A stretch of 53,238 nucleotides of DNA from Aquimarina macrocephali JAMB N27 (GTDB lineage Bacteria; Bacteroidota; Bacteroidia; Flavobacteriales; Flavobacteriaceae): the NCBI RefSeq assembly GCF_000520995.1, contig NZ_JACA01000057.1, positions 1 through 53,238 of the forward strand, in the 5' to 3' direction. Both the position numbers and the translations under genes were made by a program. Below, in pieces: positions 8,541-15,479 of this stretch; the first letter of the stretch is position 1, and each line of letters begins with the position of its first letter. A model generated the notes under the pieces. It was not told where the DNA came from. It saw nothing but the letters and a program-made list of their open reading frames with translations, and ran no database searches.

Positions 8541-8730
8541 ATCCTTCCTATAAGGAATAGTTGTATCTCCTCCTTATAGGGAAAAGTTCTAACTCTTTCC
8601 TATAAGAAAAACCTACATATCATTGCTATAGGAAAAATTCTTGTGTCATTCCTTATAAGAAAAACTTACGTGTCGTTGCTTTAGTAAAAATTTTAGTGTC
8701 ATTACCATAGAATCAAGTTTGAGGTTTGTT
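8521..8730. repeat. Degenerate tandem array, about 8 units of 25-27 bp
   Basis: Units start at 8521, 8548, 8573, 8600, 8626, 8652, 8679 and 8705. Each begins with C(T)TATAGG or CTATAAGG, continues AAAAGTTCT, and ends near TCNTTC/G. The junctions form small CCTATAAGG or CCTTATAAG palindromes. Similarity decays with distance from the SWIM gene; the last two units are poor. The first unit provides the last codons and stop of that gene. There are no spacers of unique sequence, so this is not a CRISPR array. Confidence 0.7.
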
Positions 8731-8840
8731 TCTCTGTTACCAAACAAAAAGTTAAATTTTGCAACTTTTCAAATAACATCAAGATCGATACGAAACAGGG
8801 ATAAATTTATTCTTTAGTAACCAATAAATTTTTAGGTACA

Positions 8841-9095
8841 AATCGAGGTGCTTATTTTTCTCGAATACAGACCACAATCCACCTGTGTATTTGCCATTCA
8901 AATCGGGCTGTATATTTTTATCAAATACTGATCCCAAAAACTTTGATACACTTAATATTTACCTTATGTTCCGTTTTTTAGTAAAAATCTAAATTGGACT
9001 GTGCATTTTTAGTTAAAAACCATTGTTAAAAAATAAGTTGTGATCGGGCTGTATATTTGGGAAAAATCAGAATCCCAATCGACCTGTGTATTTTT
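8841..9095. repeat. Second degenerate repeat field, about 6 copies of a 19 bp core
   Basis: The core AATCGGGCTGTGTATTTTT, with variation, occurs at 8841, 8876, 8901, 8992, 9042 and 9077, with a poor seventh near 9138. Two spacings are 35 bp and others 25, 50 and 91, so this looks like a decayed tandem array with a unit near 35 bp. No gene is seen between 8541 and 9300; this field and the preceding array fill most of it. Confidence 0.5.
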
Positions 9096-9199
9096 AAGCT
9101 AAAAAAGGTAAGTATAAGCTTTAAAAACTTCATTTTATATCAGGTGTATTTACCTCCGAATACTATTGTTTAGAGATAATCCGAGTGCTTTTTGAATTA

Positions 9200-9279
9200 C
9201 ATCTCATGCAATTTATATCCATAACAATATATGTTAACCCACATTTATTTGAATTTAGATAGCTTAAAAATGTGTTGAA
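9200..9279 (+). repeat. 80 bp direct repeat, left copy
   Basis: Begins CATCTCATGCAATTTATATC and ends near GTGTTGAA. It matches 9939-10018 with about five differences. The two copies bracket the IS3 remnant, 659 bp apart. Confidence 0.75.
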
Positions 9280-9299
9280 CTATGTTTCAATGCATGGAA

Positions 9300-9870
9300 A
9301 TTACTGTAACCCTATTTCGAATTACGATAATGTGAACAGCTTTATTAAAGAAGAAACGATCCAAAACCTCAAAAAAAGTTCTTGTTTAATCCTGGGGCTT
9401 CCATAAGTTTGTTTACTGTCATAGAAGATGTTTTTTATTTCTAAAGCTAATTTCTGATCTTCCAAAACCCTATTACAAGGACCGTTACTATACCATCGAT
9501 AATAACCTCCTGCTAACTTTTAATACTTTACACATTTTCTCAATGGGGTATATATGTTTATACGAAACTATGAATTGATAGATTTCCTACCGCTCTTGGA
9601 GAAAATGTAAACGGCCTTTTTAAAAATTTCTAGTTCTAATTGAGCATCTTTAAGAGCTTTACGTAACTCCTTTACTTCCTGATTATCTACTTGAGAAGGT
9701 GGTTTAGACACCTTTTTTGAAGATCCATCTTCACTATCTAGCTTACGCCTTCGATAAATCCTATCAACTTTAACCCCTAGTTCATCGGTTAATTCCTTTA
9801 TGTTTTCTCGCTGATAACTTAACCGAACAGCTTCTGATTTAAATTCTTTACTATAAAATCGTTTCTTCAT
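9300..9870 (-). mobile_element. IS3-family remnant: intact-looking OrfA and a frameshifted start of OrfB
   Basis: The minus-strand frame at 9568-9870 (100 aa) is an IS3/IS911-type OrfA: KKRFYSKEFKSEAVRLSYQ leads into the HTH_Tnp_1 helix-turn-helix, followed by a Leu-zipper (ELRKALKDAQLELEIFKKA). Below it, 9300-9560 still encodes pieces of OrfB in changing frames (IEKMCKVLKVS, then DQKLALEIKNIFYDSKQTYG), with stops and frameshifts, and then ends. The catalytic DDE domain is absent, so the element cannot move by itself. Two 80-bp direct repeats flank it at a distance. Confidence 0.8.
9568..9870 (-). CDS. IS3-family transposase OrfA
   Basis: 100-aa DNA-binding subunit of an IS3-family transposase. 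Residues 1-50 hold the helix-turn-helix, including the typical start KKRFYSKEFKSEAV; residues about 65-90 form a coiled coil for dimerisation. In a working element OrfA is joined to OrfB by a programmed frameshift, but here OrfB is broken, so OrfA could at most bind IS ends. The ATG at 9870 is well placed. Confidence 0.75.
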   Translation of the reverse strand: MKKRFYSKEFKSEAVRLSYQRENIKELTDELGVKVDRIYRRRKLDSEDGSSKKVSKPPSQVDNQEVKELRKALKDAQLELEIFKKAVYIFSKSGRKSINS

Positions 9871-9938
9871 TTTTCTAAGATGTTTATTTAAACATAAACT
9901 GTCTTAAATATCTATCCGAATAAAGGTAGCAACTCCAA

Positions 9939-10018
9939 CATCTCATGCAATTTATATCCATAACAATTTATGTTAACCCACATTTATTTGAATTTAGATA
10001 ACTTATAAATGCGTTGAA
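9939..10018 (+). repeat. 80 bp direct repeat, right copy
   Basis: Near-identical to 9200-9279. Between this copy and the next gene (10019-10141) I see only AT-rich DNA with one small hairpin near 10109-10130. Confidence 0.75.
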
Positions 10019-10141
10019 GGAGGATAACAAAAATAAAATAGTTGATAAACAAGGATATTTTTAGATTCATTCTTCATTAAAATGGTTGTGACTGGTTATT
10101 ATGCCATTTCTTATGCGAAATGGTCTAATTAGATAGTTTAA

Positions 10142-10174
10142 AAATGCTGCAATTTGCTTAAAATTGCAGCATTT
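10142..10174 (-). terminator. Rho-independent terminator of the aerolysin-like gene
   Basis: Perfect 14-bp stem (AAATGCTGCAATTT with its complement), 5-nt loop, followed on the minus strand by five T. It is 47 nt past the stop of the gene at 10221. Confidence 0.75.
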
Positions 10175-10220
10175 CAAATTTCATTATAATTGGGTTATTA
10201 CCCAACCACATTTCTTCTAT

Positions 10221-11234
10221 TTAATTTAGAGGTTCTACTACACCTGCTATAACATTTGCCCTATAAGCTGTTTTTGTGTATACAAACCCTCTTTGTTCCT
10301 TTCTACCATCAGAATCTAAGAGTCTATTAATTCTGGTAAAGCGAAAATAATGTCCATCTACGCGGTGACCAAAATTAGCTCCTATACCACCAGAAGTGTA
10401 TACAGGTATTCTATATTCCATTTTAGTTTCTGATACTGGTTGTGTCATTATTACGCGTCTTTTGGATTTAGGAGGAATTATAATTTCACTGCGTACTTCA
10501 TAAACTTCTTCTCGGCTAGAAACACCTCCTTGAGTAGCGCTTACACCAACTGTTATTTCTATAGAACCCTCTGTAACAAGAGGAAGTCCAACTTTACCGC
10601 CAAGAGCTACACTTAAAGACTCAGTTACACTCCAAGAAGAATTTGATCCTTTTTTTATACTATGAACAATAGTATGCTTATCTTGTACGTTGGAAGGGTT
10701 TTCAAGTGTTACGTCATAAATTATTTTTTGTCGTTTATCACCTGGATCAACTACACTAATAATTGGATTTCCTGTATGAATATATGATGGAACATTATAT
10801 CGTACTGTAATAGGAGGATTCATCCCATCAAATATATTTTCATTATTAATAGCGATTCCATCTGGCCGACTCCCATATTTTGTAGTCATAAGGTGCATTA
10901 TTCTATATTTATCAAACCCTAAAGCTTTTAGGTGAGCAAAGTTTAATTTTTCTTTAATGTAAGATTGTACCTTATTCCTTGGCTGTTCTTTATTACTATC
11001 TTCTTCTTTATCAAAATTGAGGTTTGGAACTTCTTCCCATCCATCATTTAGCATTTCTTTAATGGACTTATACCCTAAACTACTTTCCAAATCAGTAGCA
11101 GGCTCTTGTTCATGAGAAGTAATTTCATTAATAGTTTGTTGTTCATCAGATAACATTTCTGAATCTTCTTTTTCGCAAGCAGTAAATACACACGCTAAAG
11201 CAATCGATAATAAAACTTTTTTTAAATTTTTCAT
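10221..11234 (-). CDS. Lipoprotein with aerolysin/ETX-MTX2-like pore-forming domain
   Basis: A 337-aa predicted secreted lipoprotein. A lipobox (VFTAC, Cys20) is followed by EKED, which fits the acidic export signal that sends Bacteroidota lipoproteins to the cell surface. Residues about 140-310 have the long, Ser/Thr-rich alternating beta pattern of the aerolysin superfamily: a hydrophobic strand run, a GKVGLPLVTEGSIEITVGVS centre (the GxPxVxEGxxEI hallmark), a SREEVYEVRSEIIIPPKSK turn, and a closing IPVYTSGG. Relatives are beta-pore-forming toxins acting on other cells' membranes. The N-terminal 120 residues are charged and not recognised. It is monocistronic with its own terminator. Function as a toxin is inference; the fold call is fairly good. 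Confidence 0.65.
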   Translation of the reverse strand: MKNLKKVLLSIALACVFTACEKEDSEMLSDEQQTINEITSHEQEPATDLESSLGYKSIKEMLNDGWEEVPNLNFDKEEDSNKEQPRNKVQSYIKEKLNFAHLKALGFDKYRIMHLMTTKYGSRPDGIAINNENIFDGMNPPITVRYNVPSYIHTGNPIISVVDPGDKRQKIIYDVTLENPSNVQDKHTIVHSIKKGSNSSWSVTESLSVALGGKVGLPLVTEGSIEITVGVSATQGGVSSREEVYEVRSEIIIPPKSKRRVIMTQPVSETKMEYRIPVYTSGGIGANFGHRVDGHYFRFTRINRLLDSDGRKEQRGFVYTKTAYRANVIAGVVEPLN

Positions 11235-11345
11235 TTTTGTGAATTTTAGTTATTTAAAATTGAATAATTTTTCAAGTTTTTATTTCTAAGCTGACGACTA
11301 ACAAAAAACTTCAGGTTTTTATTCTATTAAAACATGATATTATTC

Positions 11346-11569
11346 TTAAAAATTCATTGCTACAGATAATCTATAGGCCTGACCCAAAATTGATCTCTCC
11401 AGAAAGACATCATCTTTAGCATTAGTTGTTTCTCTGTTGGTTCCTTCCAGTAATATATTAACTCCAATTACCGTATCTTTAATCGTTCCTGATACATTTT
11501 TTCCTCCCTGAGCAATGAAATCTCCATTCCGAAAACCAAGAAGAGAATAACACATAGTCTTGTTCTCAT
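11346..11569 (-). pseudogene. Collapsed SusC-like TonB-dependent receptor (both ends joined, middle deleted)
   Basis: From ATG at 11569 the minus strand encodes a signal peptide (MRTRLCVILFLVF). After a frameshift it encodes the start of a carboxypeptidase-regulatory domain (VSGTIKD, VIGVNILLEGTNRETT), which normally opens a SusC-type receptor. Then, instead of roughly 900 more residues, the frame jumps to ILGQAYRLSVAMNF and stop, which is the usual last beta strand of such receptors. So an internal deletion fused the two ends, and a separate frameshift broke the signal peptide junction. It is read as a 69-codon frame but cannot be a working gene. Confidence 0.7.
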
Positions 11570-11645
11570 AATTTTTAAGTATTTAGTTCTTTGCAATTTC
11601 ATAAAACCTTAATGATAATTTGTTTTTTCTTTAAGATTCAAAAGG

Positions 11646-11684
11646 TTCGAAATCGTTTTCGATCACATCGAAAACGATTTCGAA
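11646..11684. promoter_or_regulatory. LacI-type operator: perfect 17-bp inverted repeat
   Basis: TTCGAAATCGTTTTCGA, a 5-nt spacer, then its exact complement. The arms contain the CGNTTTCG/CGAAANCG pattern typical of LacI/GalR operators. It lies between the divergent SusC-like and LacI-like remnants, where the regulator of such a locus would bind. The rest of 11570-11844 is AT-rich intergenic DNA. Confidence 0.7.
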
Positions 11685-11844
11685 AGAAATATTCATTTAG
11701 GGAAAAAAGCCTGTATAAAAACACTTTTCTCATTCTTTTTATCCCTTTTCACTAATAAGAGAGGCTTTTTAATTTTTTATATACAATTTAATCTAATTGT
11801 ATTTTAGCTTAAATTGTATATTTAATAAATATAACACTTAGTCT

Positions 11845-12067
11845 ATGAAAGTTACTACTCTAAAAGATATTGCTAATGAATTAGGAATATCTGTAGCAAC
11901 TGTATCTAAGGCTTTAAAGGATTATCCGGGTAAATAAAGGGACAAAGAAAGGGTTCTTCAGATCGCCAGAAAACTGAATTATTCGCCTAATCAATTAGCT
12001 GTAAATATAAGAACCAAGCAAACAAAAACGATTGGTGTTATTATCCCAACTACGGTACATTATCATA
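11845..12067 (+). pseudogene. LacI-family regulator fragment with nonsense codon
   Basis: ATG at 11845 opens a typical LacI helix-turn-helix (TTLKDIANELGISVATVSKALKDYP). An in-frame TAA follows 31 codons in, after which the same frame continues as RDKERVLQIARKLNYSPNQLA...KTIGVIIPTTVHYH, the hinge helix and start of the sugar-binding domain. It breaks off at the palindrome at 12067; some 270 residues are missing. It is divergent from the SusC-like remnant and shares the operator between them. Confidence 0.8.
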
Positions 12068-12105
12068 CTCCTCATTTTTAAGACAGCTACTTAAAAATGA
12101 GGAGT
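12067..12105. terminator. Perfect 16-bp hairpin at the joint of two converging frames
   Basis: ACTCCTCATTTTTAAG, a 7-nt loop, then its exact complement. Both the LacI fragment (plus) and the 63-aa frame (minus) read into an arm and end with the residues TPHF and a stop. It could work as a two-way terminator, though flanking T runs are short. Confidence 0.55.
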
Positions 12106-12282
12106 AATATATTTAAACCTTCTTTCAATAACATAGTGGGCAATATCATGATAAGGAATATTTGGGCCTATTCTTTCAATAGTCAAACTTCCATCGTTTC
12201 TTTTACAAGTTAAAATGTTTTGGTTTTTGTCTTTTGTAATTATTATTCCATCCTTCAAATGCTTTTCAATCCCTACAGGCAA
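12091..12282 (-). CDS. Small hypothetical protein, 63 aa, perhaps truncated
   Basis: A minus-strand frame with ILTCKRNDGSLTIERIG then PYHDIAHYVIERRFKY. This recalls a class of small uncharacterised proteins with a conserved HDLAHYVVE-like motif near the middle; in those the chain goes on for 15-30 residues past this point. Here it ends at once in TPHF inside the hairpin arm, so the tail may be lost. ATG at 12282 is the only plausible start. No function can be given. Confidence 0.45.
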   Translation of the reverse strand: MPVGIEKHLKDGIIITKDKNQNILTCKRNDGSLTIERIGPNIPYHDIAHYVIERRFKYITPHF

Positions 12283-12415
12283 AATTAGGTTGGACTTATA
12301 CTTATAACACTCATTTATGTTTTTGTACGTACACCTCTATTTTCATATACTTTAACTTTCATAAAATTTAAAAATATAAAGAAATCTTTTTAGCAAACAT
12401 CATATAACTTTTAAA

Positions 12416-12916
12416 TTATAGTTCTTCTTCCAACCTCACCCATCCAACCCTTTCTTCGGTATTTTGTCTTATTCTTTCACATAATTGTCCTGTGTGGTGT
12501 TGAAGATGTCTGAGATTATAAAACTGAAGCTCTACCTTATTGAAATTCAACCAATCAAACCCAGAATGAGAATTGAAATTAATTTTTTTTACTCGGTTGC
12601 TCAGTGTTTTAGTTATTTTTTTATGATATAAAAGAATCTCGGGTTTTGAATAAGGAGTCTTGATTTCTGGTAATTTTTCTCCATACTCCCCAATTCTTCC
12701 TAGGTTTTCATAGTTGTCTTTATGTTTTTCCCATACCTGAAACAATTCTTTTTTTTCAGATAAATATAAATCCGTATAGAACAGTGTATGGTAAGAAAGT
12801 TGCCAGAAAACGTTAGTGTAAGATTTGTCGGTCCATAATGAATTAGGGCATTTTTCAATAGCACTCTTTAGCATATTTAAAGAAGAACTATATTGGGACT
12901 GTATTTCATCTTTCAT
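12416..12916 (-). CDS. DinB/YfiT-like four-helix protein
   Basis: 166-aa soluble helical protein. His in LSYHTLFYTDLY and the paired His in LRHLQHHTGQL match the three-His metal site of the DinB/YfiT superfamily, a group of putative metal-dependent enzymes often acting in thiol or stress chemistry. It is last in a minus-strand cluster behind a Crp-type regulator and a small ABM-like protein; only 23 nt separate it from the latter. The substrate cannot be told from sequence. The family call is good because both His motifs sit at the expected distance. Confidence 0.75.
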   Translation of the reverse strand: MKDEIQSQYSSSLNMLKSAIEKCPNSLWTDKSYTNVFWQLSYHTLFYTDLYLSEKKELFQVWEKHKDNYENLGRIGEYGEKLPEIKTPYSKPEILLYHKKITKTLSNRVKKINFNSHSGFDWLNFNKVELQFYNLRHLQHHTGQLCERIRQNTEERVGWVRLEEEL

Positions 12917-12939
12917 TTTATCTTTATCTTTTTTGAATA

Positions 12940-13275
12940 TTATTCACTCCAATCTAAAACTAGTTCAGGTAAAACAGATTCTGTATCTAAATCTATATTC
13001 TGAATTTTTGCAACTTCTCTTCGAAACCAGTCTGAAAATTCGGTTTTGTCATTTTTGAAATTTACCATAAAATTTTCATCTCTAGACTCTGTGTAAACCA
13101 CTACATCATAACCTGTACTAGTTTTTTGTAAGTACCAACTTTCTTTGGTTACTCCAATGCGGTTGTGCATTTCTGTAAATTCATTGTTTCTAGAAGTATT
13201 TACTGTTTCAACAAAAGCTAACCATTCATCTATTCTTTCTTTCAAAATAGGAAAACTGTATACATATTTCTTCAT
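12940..13275 (-). CDS. Small alpha/beta protein resembling DUF6176
   Basis: 111 aa with a beta-helix-beta pattern like antibiotic-monooxygenase (ABM)-type dimeric domains: YVYSFPILKERIDEWLAFV, a GVTKESWYLQKTSTGYDVVVYTES core, and a C-terminal acidic helix. It resembles the DUF6176 group of small proteins. It lies between the Crp-type gene (65 nt upstream) and the DinB-like gene (23 nt downstream), all on the minus strand, so the three are likely co-transcribed. Confidence 0.55.
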   Translation of the reverse strand: MKKYVYSFPILKERIDEWLAFVETVNTSRNNEFTEMHNRIGVTKESWYLQKTSTGYDVVVYTESRDENFMVNFKNDKTEFSDWFRREVAKIQNIDLDTESVLPELVLDWSE

Positions 13276-13339
13276 TTTTATTTAATTTATAATTTGAAAC
13301 AAAGTTATATACATAAACTGATAAAAATCTTAATCTAGT

Positions 13340-13915
13340 TTAAGACTGGTTTTTATTTTTTATTTTGCTTAAATATTCAGGTGTGAGTCCTAAAAAAGAA
13401 GCAATCAAATTTTGAGGTAACCTTTGTGCTAATTCTGGAGATTGCTCAGTAAAATGAAAGTAAATATCTTCTTTAGAAAAATTATATAAATATTTCATCA
13501 TTAATAAAGATTTACCATAAGAAGTTTCGTATACCTTTCTAAAATATTTTTCTAACTTTGGAAATAAGGTTAATAATTTTTCTTGTTTTTCATAAGTAAT
13601 GGCAAGAATTTCGGTAATTTCAACAGCTTGAATGTGAAAATCTGTTGTAGTTTTATTTTGATATGCTAAATAATCAGTCATCCATCTATTTTCAATTGCA
13701 AACCGAACGGTTCTTTCAATTCCTTTATCATTAAAGAAATACATTTGAATACACCCTTTTAATACAAAAAAATTAAGATTACATTTATTACCAGCTCTAA
13801 GTATTGTATCTTTCTTATTTAGGGTACATAAATTAAAAAATGTAAGTATCTTTTGAAATTCACATTCATTAACTTCTATGAATTGATTAATATGTATAAA
13901 AAGTTGATTTGACAT
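13340..13915 (-). CDS. Crp/Fnr-family transcription regulator
   Basis: 191 aa. N-terminal cyclic-nucleotide-binding-type beta barrel (LRAGNKCNLNFFVLKGCIQMYFFND), a long dimer helix, and a C-terminal winged helix ending LPQNLIASFLGLTPEYLSKIK, the recognition region of this family in Bacteroidota. No FNR-type Cys cluster is seen. It leads a probable three-gene operon with the DUF6176-like and DinB-like genes and may regulate it. A second, distinct Crp/Fnr gene lies at 22224. Confidence 0.85.
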   Translation of the reverse strand: MSNQLFIHINQFIEVNECEFQKILTFFNLCTLNKKDTILRAGNKCNLNFFVLKGCIQMYFFNDKGIERTVRFAIENRWMTDYLAYQNKTTTDFHIQAVEITEILAITYEKQEKLLTLFPKLEKYFRKVYETSYGKSLLMMKYLYNFSKEDIYFHFTEQSPELAQRLPQNLIASFLGLTPEYLSKIKNKNQS

Positions 13916-14317
13916 TTTAAATTAAGAATTTTACTTCTATAATATACACAATCCTAAAAAATGAAAAATTGCATTACATTATACATTTCTTTTTCCTGGT
14001 TTGTATACTGTTATGGTATCGTTTTGAAAAAATTAAGGTAATTTTTTGTTTAAAAAACCAAGATAGTAAAAGTAAGAGGAATTCTTGGTAGGAGTTTTAT
14101 AAATAGAAAATGGGATTACTGGTTTTTAAAACAGGAATACTGTTTTGGTATTAGAGAAGCTTAAACTTTATTGATGGTTTTAAAAAAAACATTCCCTAAA
14201 TGATTCCTATACAAAATCAATAATTTACTGAAGCAAAATTAAGAGCTAGTAAGAAAATATGTAGGCAATAATAATTAATCTAGAATTTAAAATAATTATC
14301 CTACTTTTACACATACA
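13916..14317. other. Intergenic region, 402 nt
   Basis: Divergent spacer between the Crp-type and AraC-type genes. AT-rich, with no gene-like frame. It must hold both promoters; a weak -7-like TACTTTTA lies just before the AraC gene near 14302, but no convincing -33 element is seen. Confidence 0.4.
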
Positions 14318-15382
14318 ATGGATTTTAAACATCAAATTTTATTTTTATTCAGTGCTTTAGGAGCTCTTAATGGACTCTTGTTATCTTTTTATTTTACTTT
14401 TAAAAAAAACAATTTATTTAACTACTTTCTTTCTGCTCTTTTATTCGTTTTAAGTATAAGAATATTAAAGTCGGCTTTCTTTTACTTCAACCTTAACCTG
14501 TCAGAGTTATATATTCAAATTGGTTTGTCCGCGTGTTTTCTGATTGGTCCATTTCTGTATTTTTATATAAAAAAAACTTCAAAAAAGTACAAAAAAGCAA
14601 ATAGTAATTGGCTATACCAAATTATTATATTCTTGGCCATAATAATTACGATTGGTATTAATTATCCTTATCGTGAAAACACCCTTTTGTGGTCTAATTA
14701 TTTTGTAAAAATAATTTACTTCCAATGGCTAATATATATTATTCTTTCTGGTTTTTTATTAAAAGAAGAATTAACCAAACTGCTTTCAAAAACAATAAAA
14801 TTAGGTGATATTGAGGTTTGGAGATTGAGTGTGTTTTTAGGGGTTTCATTTATATGGATTGCATATAGCATTGGCTCATATACTTCTTACTTAGTTGGTA
14901 CTTTATCATTTTCATTTGTTTTTTATTTGTTTTTACTATTATGGTTTTTTAATAGCAATAAAAGTTCTGTTTTTTTCAAAAATCAAATTAAGTATTCCAA
15001 CAAAAAAATTGACCATGTAGATGCAAAATTGATTAATGTCAATTTGACAAAATTGATGAACGAAAAAAAGTTATATGCAAATCCTAATTTAAAATTATCA
15101 GATGTATCTTTTGAACTAAATATTTTACCACATACTTTATCTCAATTTTTAAATGATAATTTAAATAAGAGTTTTCCTTTTTTTGTAAATGAATATAGAG
15201 TAAAGAAAGCTGAAGAAATATTACTCTCCAATAATAAATTAACCATTGAAGCCATTGGGAATGAATGTGGCTTTAAATCTAATTCTACTTTTTATTCAGC
15301 ATTCAAAAAAATGAAAGGAGTTACTCCTGCAAAGTTTAAAAAAACAAATTATTTAAACGGTCATATTTCTCCGAATTTATAA
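14318..15382 (+). CDS. Membrane-anchored AraC-family regulator
   Basis: 354 aa. Residues about 1-215 hold seven or so hydrophobic helices (first LFLFSALGALNGLLLSFYF), then a short linker and a C-terminal AraC domain (about 255-345) with both helix-turn-helix units: LSDVSFELNILPHTLSQFLN and IEAIGNECGFKSNSTFYSAFKK...GVTPAKFK. Such membrane-bound AraC proteins are common in Flavobacteriia and are thought to sense signals in the envelope. It is followed 97 nt later by a serine hydrolase gene on the same strand, a likely target. Confidence 0.85.
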   Translation: MDFKHQILFLFSALGALNGLLLSFYFTFKKNNLFNYFLSALLFVLSIRILKSAFFYFNLNLSELYIQIGLSACFLIGPFLYFYIKKTSKKYKKANSNWLYQIIIFLAIIITIGINYPYRENTLLWSNYFVKIIYFQWLIYIILSGFLLKEELTKLLSKTIKLGDIEVWRLSVFLGVSFIWIAYSIGSYTSYLVGTLSFSFVFYLFLLLWFFNSNKSSVFFKNQIKYSNKKIDHVDAKLINVNLTKLMNEKKLYANPNLKLSDVSFELNILPHTLSQFLNDNLNKSFPFFVNEYRVKKAEEILLSNNKLTIEAIGNECGFKSNSTFYSAFKKMKGVTPAKFKKTNYLNGHISPNL

Positions 15383-15414
15383 AATCGAATTTCTTATTCT
15401 CAATTTCCTAATAG

Positions 15415-15467
15415 TTTTTAATCCGTAAATCGTAGTATTGTTAAAATTTCAAATTACGGATTAAAAA
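15415..15467. promoter_or_regulatory. 14-bp inverted repeat between AraC and serine-hydrolase genes
   Basis: TTTTTAATCCGTAA, a 25-nt loop, then the exact complement, 12 nt before the ATG of the hydrolase. The loop is long for a terminator. It may be a weak terminator or a regulator site; its position close to the start favours a role in the hydrolase mRNA. Confidence 0.45.
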
Positions 15468-15479
15468 AAATAGAGTGTT

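Noticed and set aside
8521..8730. CRISPR array
   Set aside because: Units are contiguous and similar throughout; there are no constant repeats separated by unique spacers and no cas genes.
11346..11555. A genuine 69-aa gene
   Set aside because: Its start and end match the two extremes of SusC-like receptors; it is a deletion product with a better signal-peptide start at 11569 in another frame.
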